A stretch of 19,505 nucleotides of DNA, taken from Bacteriovoracaceae bacterium. Its GTDB lineage: Bacteria > Bdellovibrionota > Bacteriovoracia > Bacteriovoracales > Bacteriovoracaceae. The stretch covers positions 1-19,505 of the forward strand of contig SKIL01000037.1 in assembly GCA_007116425.1 (NCBI GenBank), given 5' to 3'. Shown piece after piece: positions 9,501 through 15,369 of the stretch (position 1 is its first letter; the number at the start of each line of letters is the position of its first letter). The notes under the pieces are model-generated. The model had not been told where the DNA came from. It did no database searches and saw only the letters and a list, made by a program, of their open reading frames with translations. The translations under genes were made by a program, and so were the position numbers.

Positions 9501-11262
9501 TTGGTTTGTAGAAAACAATATACTCATTATACAAACCAGCAGGGTTAGGATGCTCCCAATTCACTAAAAGCCTAGTTCCTCCATCGAGGGCCGTACATGT
9601 CTGAGCATTTTGGAACACGGGCTCAATATAATTTAAAGTAATACATTGACGTGGACTATTTTCACGTTCGTCATAAAAATATTCACCTTCTTCATCACCA
9701 TCAGTATAATAAAAAACAGTGGCCTTAAAGCATGCCTCAATACCAGTACTCAAGTTTCCGACACTGACACCTTGGCGGCCGGCTAAAAGATACTTATACT
9801 CTAAGGGTTCACCGAGATCCGAATCATAATCAATACAGGCCGTTCCCAGTGGTGGATTTTCACTACAGTCTGGAACTCGCTCAAAGTCATCACCGAACTC
9901 TTGGTATAAGAAAATTCCCGTAGCAACCCCAGAATCTAGAACAGGTGGAACCCAAGAGGCCTGCATCTCACGAAGGCCAGCAGTTCCAGAAAATGGAGTC
10001 AGGCCAGCGATCCCAGAAAAAGGAGCAAGTGGAGGACGTGTCTCGGCCACGATTCTCTTTTGGTGACCTCTAAAATTATCACACTCTTCTTCAAAATTAT
10101 TATAAAGACACGCAACCACAAAAACAGAATATTCAGTATAAGCTTCAAGATTTTGGACAATACCTTCCGTCAATAAAGTGTCTGTATATTTTGATTTACG
10201 AATTCCCGCTGCAAAATCTGTTGGGACAAGATCTACTCGCGGCAGTGATGTATTGCCAAACCAAGAATGCCCTTCAGGAACGGCAATAATATAATAATGA
10301 GTAAAATCCCCCACTGCAGGTCGCCACTTTGCTCGAAGAGACTGAAAACCACCACTATTCATTGGAACTACAAGTTGATCAATTCCCTCAAACACAACCA
10401 CCTGAGAATTGACTGTTTGTGCGGATATCACCCGTCGATTGCGCTCTCTTCTTCCCGCCTGATCTTCAGCGCGAATCATAAAGTGATAATCTCTCCCGGG
10501 GGAAAGATTTCTCACCTCAAAATCCGTAATATGTAAAACATCATTAACTCCATCAACACTGGCTGCGGTTAATGTCGTGAGAAGCTCCATTTCATCTGGG
10601 TTATCTGTTGTATCGCTCCAATAAATCTGGTAGCGATCAATTTTATAATCACCCTGAGCAATCCCTTGTCCAAGAATAGTTCTTGCAGGCTTTGCAGGTG
10701 TCCACTTGAGGAGAAGCGTATCTTGTCCCTTAAGACCTGGGTAAACAAGAACCTCCTGAAGCCCATCAAAAATGGGAACTTCTTGCGTCAGAGTTCGTGC
10801 CCCACATGCAATGGTGTTTTCATCTTCACTTCCTCTTTCAAGATCACTCGCCCTGACGACAAAAGTATAAAACCTATTTGTTGAAAGTCCCTCGACAACC
10901 AGAGAGTAAAAGCCCTCACTGTCTCGCCTGAGGCTAGTTTGTCGATCTGAAGCAATACTAAAATTATAATTACCACCTGAATAAACGTTATAAACAATAT
11001 TATCCGGATCAACAGATCCACTTCTTGGTGTAGCAGGACGAAAGCGAACTTCGATCGCATTATTTGAAATTGGATCACAACTAGCAATACCTTCAAAATT
11101 CAAACGTTGTGGTGATCTTTCAATCGACCTGTTGACGTCTGCAAGGTCTTCAACTGTTCCAATACAGGAAGCTAGAAGACTCGAGATGAGGATCATCATG
11201 TAGATGGAAATATAGTTTTGTATCTTCAAAGCTTGCTCCATAAATTTGGGGTAAGTACTCAA
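6526..11262 (-). CDS. Giant lipoprotein: Fn3-like repeat array with C-terminal FGE-like domain
   Basis: This encodes 1578 residues. The start is the TTG at 11262-11260 or, as well supported, the ATG at 11241-11239 (residue 8); neither has a strong Shine-Dalgarno. A lipoprotein signal ends in LLASC (Cys33). Five or six Fn3-like domains follow at about 53-157, 162-284, 288-409, 414-543 and 548-645. Most domains open with a recurring F-x-G-[I/L/W] motif (FEGI 56, FDGL 165, FEGI 291, FSGI 415, FGGW 651). A long domain at about 660-860 ends in another Fn3-like unit (GYYVYRR 768-774). The segment 867-901 (PPANM...R...AN...C...YRC) and the FGE-like C terminus (GFGVQDYVGNVDYW 1276-1289; TGARCAV 1553-1559) match the downstream giant protein. 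The two genes overlap and are surely co-transcribed. It is probably an outer-membrane or surface lipoprotein; function is unknown, with adhesion or scaffold roles plausible. Confidence 0.85.
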   Translation of the reverse strand: MSTYPKFMEQALKIQNYISIYMMILISSLLASCIGTVEDLADVNRSIERSPQRLNFEGIASCDPISNNAIEVRFRPATPRSGSVDPDNIVYNVYSGGNYNFSIASDRQTSLRRDSEGFYSLVVEGLSTNRFYTFVVRASDLERGSEDENTIACGARTLTQEVPIFDGLQEVLVYPGLKGQDTLLLKWTPAKPARTILGQGIAQGDYKIDRYQIYWSDTTDNPDEMELLTTLTAASVDGVNDVLHITDFEVRNLSPGRDYHFMIRAEDQAGRRERNRRVISAQTVNSQVVVFEGIDQLVVPMNSGGFQSLRAKWRPAVGDFTHYYIIAVPEGHSWFGNTSLPRVDLVPTDFAAGIRKSKYTDTLLTEGIVQNLEAYTEYSVFVVACLYNNFEEECDNFRGHQKRIVAETRPPLAPFSGIAGLTPFSGTAGLREMQASWVPPVLDSGVATGIFLYQEFGDDFERVPDCSENPPLGTACIDYDSDLGEPLEYKYLLAGRQGVSVGNLSTGIEACFKATVFYYTDGDEEGEYFYDERENSPRQCITLNYIEPVFQNAQTCTALDGGTRLLVNWEHPNPAGLYNEYIVFYKPSSEPFYSNFRQITNVSLTSTTIGGLEPQRDYDIKVVARLSAFGDIYDSSGYEITCRTNELALHFGGWEHVMSIGPRVSGLASHRENESVEYLAGSDSLVPVEFDAWGIETETLVETSASTFPKVVRGATAELEELQGKKGKGGIVQLSFRDFRAVDITGDFQNVRQFLDDNQVPIDPEVDGYYVYRRIEPIPMGQTYETISIDPNNWTKLNTEPIPVTEDPTPMTIVDYLPESFHPLNSSSPQMNTGRVVYYTVRLQIGESRARFFNNVNHDSIIPVIVPPANMTSVHRWMANKKICDLYGLSVDRNNNYRCEYSGVGGTRDPENPSDTTLYFDSGGHTLINRFPLGCNFTRFDTSEIAIDGGPKNCRNPDDHALPLNHRGAGRGFAFSNARWLDQELTGVPSTSAPWEWTGQDKSGDCIGRISDPEDYPFAWEGTVFYNGENNVCYMATGHTHEVIDDEDVITTIWEPLAESDPALVNRLPKRSNDGDISSEFLQREYVSGTGKGTILSSNHSSLPPIIKATKEQSHYLCQSHMIQIRGETTSPPIRKRLLSGQEHIISSLPHPSSSGAATEELEIDENIALIQQGTTCGGSGAGSCAYEQGLSTGTTYRFNRASQAPHSDLGGCYTTRYYNSPPNINDGTHLKNLLTKNVRNSTGNRQTPALWVSGSYDVLGEDLSTFHGTERCVSGFGVQDYVGNVDYWLSDQALCHHNGGNAFCYTNPSESTSSAVNSYVSDNTWPSVAFGPIERNSTYFPGQDAFTILGDDYLSFPYYEKGEIEGHVGLGIAVDEQNVFYPDPSDETESVSYPLTAAARDGSFAQSFHLPFFEHSFSFTSGVVLRCQVDDIICQGLLFPDRATMNFVERLPAQLERLENKFFYVKHNVALPDDGDGFFTLYRKRNTTKTGYGRRWCSGGYSCSWFDVDRHQHYRFNDEFDDGEVILVTNEKASHFLSLDWKRQTEPEMRSTGARCAVKVDINLQGEVITVDRRGSD
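9975..10028 (-). repeat. 27-bp imperfect tandem duplication at an Fn3 domain boundary
   Basis: Two adjacent 27-base units (9975-10001 and 10002-10028) share about 80% of positions. They encode two nearly identical nine-residue steps: PFSGIAGL at residues 414-421, then PFSGTAGL at 423-430. The unit is the F-x-G-I boundary motif that opens the Fn3-like domains of this protein, so a domain-start linker has been duplicated in frame. The divergence between copies suggests it is not very recent. Confidence 0.75.
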
Positions 11263-11409
11263 TCTTTCATCGGTCCTTTTGAAGTCTAATTTTAACTTTG
11301 AATATGAGCTCTAAATGATCACAATTTAAAAAACCCCATTTTTCAAAGACTTAGCTTCAAAGGTAAAGATCCCTCTACTTGAGGCGAGAGGCAAAAATGC
11401 ACAAATAAA

Positions 11410-11433
11410 TGAGGCATATTTTTCCGGGCCTCA
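11410..11433. promoter_or_regulatory. Inverted repeat TGAGGC-N12-GCCTCA in the divergent intergenic region
   Basis: A perfect 6-bp inverted repeat with a 12-base AT-rich centre sits between the divergent giant-lipoprotein operon (start 11262 or 11241) and the PEGA/FliFG-like operon (start 11516). It could be an operator shared by both units or a hairpin in the leader of the plus-strand transcript. It lacks the T-tract of a terminator for the plus strand. The rest of the region (11263-11515) is AT-rich with no convincing paired -35/-10 boxes. Confidence 0.3.
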
Positions 11434-11515
11434 ATAAAAGTTAAGTTTGCGGCCAAAAAGTGTCGAAAAAGTAAACAGGGTCGCTTCAAAAATTAAATTG
11501 AAAGTGGATGAAATT

Positions 11516-12136
11516 ATGACACTAAAAAATTTATTAAAATTATTAAAAAGTTCAATTTTACTTGGAATGGTCTTCGCTCACGCTTTCGTTTCTGCTGAAG
11601 AGTTTATCATTGAATCAAATCCTGAAGGCGCAGAAGTTTTTGTCAAAAGAAGTCCAAGTGATGAACCTACTCGAATTGGAGTCACTCCCCTTAATATGCC
11701 TGTCAGTCAGTTAAGAAGTCAGTTTGGGCTTAGTGCTATATTTGATCTAACAATTACAGCGGAAGGTTACCAACCTCACCATATTGTCATTGCCGCTCCT
11801 GGGGATAATAAAATTGAGTTAGCAGTTAGACTAAAAGTCGATAGAGATGTTGAACTGACAAAAAAGTTTGACCGAATTGCTGCAAACCTTTTTGAGGCCC
11901 AGAGACTTACGCGAGATGGGTCATATGACCAAGCACTTCAGCTACTTGAAGACGTCGATCGCGAAGAATCCTTTCTTTCAATCACAAACGAAATGCGAGG
12001 TGGCATACATTACTTGAGACAAGACTTCCAGAGGGCACTCGCTGCATACCGGCGTGCTTTTGCCATTAACTCAGAAAACAGAGATGCCTACTCAATGAAA
12101 CTCTACCTAGAAAGAGCACTAGGAGTAAGTCAATAG
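11516..12136 (+). CDS. Exported PEGA-domain protein with C-terminal TPR repeats
   Basis: The product is 206 residues from the ATG at 11516. A longer frame opens at a TTG at 11447, but starting there would put 23 charged residues ahead of the signal peptide. The signal peptide runs over residues 1-27 (basic start, hydrophobic ILLGMVFAHAFVSA), with likely cleavage after VSA. A PEGA domain follows at about 29-100 (IIESNPEGAEVFV, then GVTPLNM and a GYQPHHI turn), a beta-rich fold common on surface and periplasmic proteins. A helical TPR-type region covers about 110-200 (YDQALQLLEDVDREE; DFQRALAAYRRAFAINSENRDAY), suited to protein binding. No membrane anchor or lipobox is seen, so it is probably periplasmic. 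Its TAG overlaps the GTG start of the FliF/FliG-like gene by one base, and AGGAG for that gene lies inside its last codons (12121-12125). The two products are therefore very likely made together and are candidate partners. Confidence 0.85.
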   Translation: MTLKNLLKLLKSSILLGMVFAHAFVSAEEFIIESNPEGAEVFVKRSPSDEPTRIGVTPLNMPVSQLRSQFGLSAIFDLTITAEGYQPHHIVIAAPGDNKIELAVRLKVDRDVELTKKFDRIAANLFEAQRLTRDGSYDQALQLLEDVDREESFLSITNEMRGGIHYLRQDFQRALAAYRRAFAINSENRDAYSMKLYLERALGVSQ

Positions 12137-14103
12137 TGAAAAAATATCTAAAACAATTTATTCTTTTACTTTCTTTAGCGGTGACCTCATCAAGTCATGC
12201 TCGTGGGGGACTTGAGGCAGCACTCCCGTCAATTGAGTGGCAAAAATCTAAACTCGAAAATACGATAACAACTCGCCTAGAAAGACGACTTGATACAATC
12301 ATCCCAGATAAAAGATATTTGATCGATATCGATATCCAAACATCGATACCTCAAATGCCCGATTTTCGTTTAACTCCAAGTGAACCTCCTCAGCCGATAC
12401 GATACTCTAATGCCACTCCCGACCAAAGTAGCGGTGACTATATTGTCTTTAATAAGTTTGGGCTAGAGGTTCCAGTTGTAACAACACTCTTGGGAGAAGA
12501 GGAAAAGCCACCAGAAAAATCAGAATATGAATTCTTATGGAAATACAACCAAAGTATGGACATCTTCCAAAACCTTGAAGATGTTTCGATTACAATCACA
12601 CTTGATGAGGAGCTTCCTGAGGAGTTCAGAGAAATTATTGAGAACGTCGTTGAAAGTATTGAATTGGGACTCGGAGACATTGAGCCATTCTATCACTTTG
12701 ACTTTATGAACCTCACTCCTCTTCCGCAAGAGGTAGAGATAACAGAAGAAGCCGCCGCTGCACAGGCCGAACAAATGCTCGAAGCGGAAGAGAGTTTATT
12801 TGAGAAGATTAGTCGATTCAGTAATGCTATCGGTTTGGTCTTGGCCGCATTCCTACTTGGTTTTTTTGGTTGGCTCTTAATGCGTAAATTTGAAAAAATC
12901 AAAAAAGATGATCAGATGATTATGCAACAATCTGCCAATGATGAAGATGACAAAGAAGACGACAAAGAGGATCCAGCACAATCTCCTCTGGCCGCCGACT
13001 CTGGCTCAGGGAATAATGATAACGAGTATACAAACGGGTTTGAGCGCTTTAAGGCCTACCTTGAAAAAAACCCTGAAGGTGCCTGTCATTTAATTAAGAA
13101 GTGGATTAAAGGCGGCGACGTCAAAGACAAAAGGGCCCTCTTTGGCCTAGTAAAAGTTTTGGACAACAAAACACTTGTGACCATTTTTGCTAAGATCAGT
13201 AATGAGTTTAGAGATGAGTGGAAGCGCATCATTAATGACCAAGATGCCTATGTCTCAGAACTTTCAGAGGTGGGACACTATATCTCTCAACAAATTGTGG
13301 AAGAGATTATTGTACCGGCTTCAATTGATGATGAGGAATTACGTGAAATGCTTATAGATATAAGCAATGAGAATGCCGCACTCTTCATTAAGAAACATCC
13401 TGAGCTTGGAGGGATTTTAATTGAACTCGTTAGCTCGAAGCGAATAGGGCTCATCTTTGAGCATTTGAGTGAGAAAAAGATCAGAAGTACACTTAAGCAT
13501 GCCTCACAATTAGATAAAGCTAATTTGCAAGAGCAGGCGCTTGAATTAAAAGAGAAGATCACTCCATTTACGAGTAAGGCAGCTGACAACTCTTTTATCA
13601 AGAAATTGTCAGAACTTATTCCGCTAACACCGATTGGAAAAGATAGTGCTATTTATGAGTCACTTAAAGACGCTGATGCTGTTGCCGCAATCGAGGAACT
13701 TGCAAAGAATTACTATCCATCTTTCCTTATTGAGCATTTGCCAGAAAGTGTTTTATTGTCAGCACTCAACTCCTACCCGATGAAAAAGAAGGGAGAGCTT
13801 TTTTATATTCTTGAAGAAGAAACTCAGAAGAACTTTCTCAATACCATTGCCTTGCAAGGTGAAACCGCAAAGCAAATGCTCAAACTTGAGATTAAAAATA
13901 TTGAAACAAATGAAAGTCTCAAACATGACACCGATAAACGTAAGTCTGAAATCTGGAGTCAGTTTGTGACTCACTCAAGAAAGCAAATCTCTAAGATTTA
14001 CGACTCAAATGCTGATATCAAGCAATCACTTAACGAGTGGATGAACACCAGTAAATCTCATTTAAAACTTGTCGAAGACGAGGACAGTGATCAGGCGGCC
14101 TAA
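12136..14103 (+). CDS. FliF-FliG-like fusion: reduced membrane-ring protein joined to a switch-type domain
   Basis: The product is 655 residues from a GTG start, with AGGAG ten bases upstream. Residues 1-22 are a signal peptide or first helix. Residues 36-70 and 147-193 resemble the two halves of the FliF ring-building motif 3: a helix leading into YLIDIDIQTSIP, then EDVSITITLDEELP with a helix and FYHFDFMNL. The insert between them sits where FliF has its beta-collar. A membrane helix spans about 231-250, followed by an acidic linker at 255-300. LEKNPEGACHLIKKWIKG (309-326) matches the FliG-binding tail of FliF. A FliG-like chain continues: N domain about 330-395; middle domain with KHPE at 420-423 in place of EHPQ, plus LDKANLQEQ; C domain about 505-620. 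FliF RBM1/2 are absent. Torque-helix charges look altered. This is by-eye homology, not a database hit. The alternative is an unrelated helical-repeat membrane protein. Confidence 0.65.
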   Translation: MKKYLKQFILLLSLAVTSSSHARGGLEAALPSIEWQKSKLENTITTRLERRLDTIIPDKRYLIDIDIQTSIPQMPDFRLTPSEPPQPIRYSNATPDQSSGDYIVFNKFGLEVPVVTTLLGEEEKPPEKSEYEFLWKYNQSMDIFQNLEDVSITITLDEELPEEFREIIENVVESIELGLGDIEPFYHFDFMNLTPLPQEVEITEEAAAAQAEQMLEAEESLFEKISRFSNAIGLVLAAFLLGFFGWLLMRKFEKIKKDDQMIMQQSANDEDDKEDDKEDPAQSPLAADSGSGNNDNEYTNGFERFKAYLEKNPEGACHLIKKWIKGGDVKDKRALFGLVKVLDNKTLVTIFAKISNEFRDEWKRIINDQDAYVSELSEVGHYISQQIVEEIIVPASIDDEELREMLIDISNENAALFIKKHPELGGILIELVSSKRIGLIFEHLSEKKIRSTLKHASQLDKANLQEQALELKEKITPFTSKAADNSFIKKLSELIPLTPIGKDSAIYESLKDADAVAAIEELAKNYYPSFLIEHLPESVLLSALNSYPMKKKGELFYILEEETQKNFLNTIALQGETAKQMLKLEIKNIETNESLKHDTDKRKSEIWSQFVTHSRKQISKIYDSNADIKQSLNEWMNTSKSHLKLVEDEDSDQAA

Positions 14104-14123
14104 TTTTAGACCGCCTGTTTCTT
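14092..14123 (+). terminator. Rho-independent terminator of the PEGA/FliFG-like operon
   Basis: CAGGCGG at 14092-14098 pairs perfectly with CCGCCTG at 14111-14117. TTTCTT follows at 14118-14123. The left arm lies in the last codons of the fusion gene and the stop codon is in the loop. On the opposite strand no T-run follows the hairpin, so it mainly serves the plus strand, though it also separates the convergent DoxX-family gene. Confidence 0.75.
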
Positions 14124-14125
14124 AG

Positions 14126-14581
14126 TTAAGACCTTAAAGCTTCTTTCATTGGTGGAACTACATCCTTTTGATGAGTCGAGTTTGGATCGATATTATAATT
14201 ATATTTAAATAATATTTTAAACATCGCTCGATACTCCCAAAAAAGATACGCGGAACACGCGGCCATCACAATGGCAATCATCATTCCTTGTAAATCCAAA
14301 AAGAGGTGAAACAAAAAGATATTCACCAATATTGGCGCTACAATTAAATTTGCCAGCGGGACTAAGATTCCACTGATTAATAGTAGGCCCGCACTAAACT
14401 CTATGAACTTCACAATGTAGTAGAGATAACCTGTTTGCCTGAGGGCCTCAATAAAAACCGCCCCCTCTTCACTTACCTGAGGGCTTCCTAGTAATCCGTG
14501 AAATTCGTTTAGGCCAAATAATAAAAGGATACCGCCTAACGTGGTTCTTGCCGCAATTGATATCCATGCTCTATTCTTCAT
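14126..14581 (-). CDS. DoxX-family inner-membrane protein
   Basis: The 151-residue protein has four predicted membrane helices at about 8-26, 53-72, 74-96 and 99-117. The DoxX-type pattern is visible: an LLFGLNEFHGLLG segment after helix 1, EALRQTGYL before helix 2, EFSAGLLLISG, and PLANLIVAPILVNIFLFHLF. DoxX proteins are small quinone- or redox-associated membrane proteins, but many members have no known role. The ATG at 14581-14579 is set by an excellent AGGAGG four bases upstream (14586-14591). The C-terminal tail after residue 125 is polar and cytoplasmic. It lies 109 bases downstream of a cytochrome c lipoprotein gene on the same strand, which fits a respiratory or redox setting, but the gap leaves room for its own promoter. 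Family confidence is good; the specific function is unknown. Confidence 0.8.
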   Translation of the reverse strand: MKNRAWISIAARTTLGGILLLFGLNEFHGLLGSPQVSEEGAVFIEALRQTGYLYYIVKFIEFSAGLLLISGILVPLANLIVAPILVNIFLFHLFLDLQGMMIAIVMAACSAYLFWEYRAMFKILFKYNYNIDPNSTHQKDVVPPMKEALRS

Positions 14582-14585
14582 AAAT

Positions 14586-14591
14586 CCTCCT
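14586..14591 (-). promoter_or_regulatory. Strong Shine-Dalgarno AGGAGG for the DoxX-family gene
   Basis: AGGAGG on the minus strand lies four bases before the ATG. It is the best ribosome site in the window and fixes the start of the DoxX-family protein. Confidence 0.85.
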
Positions 14592-14630
14592 CATTTCGAG
14601 AACCATTGAATAGAGTCTAAACCTCAACTG

Positions 14631-14644
14631 TCACAATCATGTGA
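14631..14644. promoter_or_regulatory. Palindromic operator candidate TCACA-N4-TGTGA
   Basis: A perfect 5-4-5 inverted repeat sits 50-63 bases upstream of the DoxX-family start. On the minus strand its right arm overlaps TTGTGA, a fair -35 box, with a weak TATTCA 18 bases further on. A dimeric repressor or CRP/FNR-superfamily regulator is possible. The arms are in the reverse order to the CRP consensus, so no regulator is named. Confidence 0.3.
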
Positions 14645-14690
14645 GAGAGACTTAACGATCTTGTAAAAATTGTGTAGGCCAAGAGCTTGT

Positions 14691-15155
14691 CTAAAGCACT
14701 AAACTTTTCAGGTATTGTGCGAGATCCTTTCTCTCCTCATCAGAGAATGGGAACTCCCAACCAGGCATATCGCCTTTCCATTGAGACAGCGCCATATAAA
14801 ATTCAAACTGCCTAACTTGTCGAACTGACTCTTGAAGGTTTGGTGGACGTACTGAAAAATCTGAAGCCGCTGGCCCATCGCCACGTCCTTGGGGACCATG
14901 ACAACTCATACAATGTGACTCAAATAAAACTTTTCCTCTTTGTACAGAAGCAACATCCAAGGCACGTTTGGCCTCAACGCGATCATACTCTTCACCCCTA
15001 TCAGAGCTCGAGGTTTCAATTGGTATAATTCCATGTCTAATTTTATTTTTATGCTCATAGTATTCACGCGAATCCATATTAATTCGAGCACACGCCCCAA
15101 CCAAAAGGCTAAATAGGAAAAAGTTAAACAGCACAAATGATGAGTTTTTATTCAT
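14691..15155 (-). CDS. Cytochrome c lipoprotein (single heme)
   Basis: The 154-residue protein has a lipoprotein signal ending in LLVGAC (Cys22). It predicts an acylated, periplasm-facing electron carrier. The heme-binding motif CMSCH is at residues 82-86, followed by GPQGRGDGPAA. A likely distal Met ligand is Met130 in KGDMPGWEFPF, and the C-terminal helix DEERKDLAQYLKSLVL is typical of class I cytochrome c domains (Cytochrome_CBB3/cytochrome c, Pfam). The stretch 23-70 is a polar linker that keeps the heme domain off the membrane. The ATG at 15155-15153 has only a weak ribosome site. It is upstream of, and on the same strand as, the DoxX-family gene. It resembles the small lipid-anchored cytochromes of alternative complex III or nitrous-oxide/oxidase clusters, but no partner enzyme is in the window. 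The family is certain; the electron partners are unknown. Confidence 0.93.
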   Translation of the reverse strand: MNKNSSFVLFNFFLFSLLVGACARINMDSREYYEHKNKIRHGIIPIETSSSDRGEEYDRVEAKRALDVASVQRGKVLFESHCMSCHGPQGRGDGPAASDFSVRPPNLQESVRQVRQFEFYMALSQWKGDMPGWEFPFSDEERKDLAQYLKSLVL

Positions 15156-15360
15156 TGGTTTTAATCCATAAGCTTATAAAGTTTTAATCCTTATCATTTC
15201 TTCACTCATCTCTACTTTGATGTCAATTTCTTACGCCACAATATTCATTATTTGAACATGCCCCCTACGCAATTTCAACCACTTGAACCATAACCTACAG
15301 ATTCGCTCGGTATTAACCGATAATCTAAATAGCAATAATGCGTCTAATTTCATTGGCCTT

Positions 15361-15367
15361 GGAGAGG
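15361..15367 (+). promoter_or_regulatory. Shine-Dalgarno GGAGAGG deciding the TTG start at 15370
   Basis: GGAG ends five bases before the TTG at 15370. The upstream TTG at 15283 has no purine-rich site in front of it. Starting at 15370 also places the signal peptide at the true N terminus. Confidence 0.65.
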
Positions 15368-15369
15368 TT

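Noticed and set aside
11289..11294. TAAAAT -10 box on the minus strand upstream of the giant lipoprotein operon
   Set aside because: No acceptable -35 hexamer lies 16-18 bases upstream, and the region is AT-rich enough to give such boxes by chance.
11442..11469. TAAG-N16-GTCGAAAA, faintly like a sigma-28 flagellar promoter, before the PEGA/FliFG-like operon
   Set aside because: The -35 part and spacing are off, and only six of eight -10 positions fit. Too weak to call, although the link to flagellar regulation would have been attractive.
13287..13601. 104-codon minus-strand frame, very rich in Ser/Ile/Leu, opposite the FliG-like region
   Set aside because: A shadow of the helical coding sequence on the plus strand; no independent support.
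15221..15226. Perfect TTGACA on the minus strand upstream of the cytochrome c gene
   Set aside because: No -10 at 16-18 bases; the nearest TGATAA is 24 bases away.
15283..15369. Upstream TTG start for the 1029-residue exported protein
   Set aside because: No ribosome site, and it would bury the signal peptide 29 residues inside the protein. The TTG at 15370 with GGAGAGG fits better.
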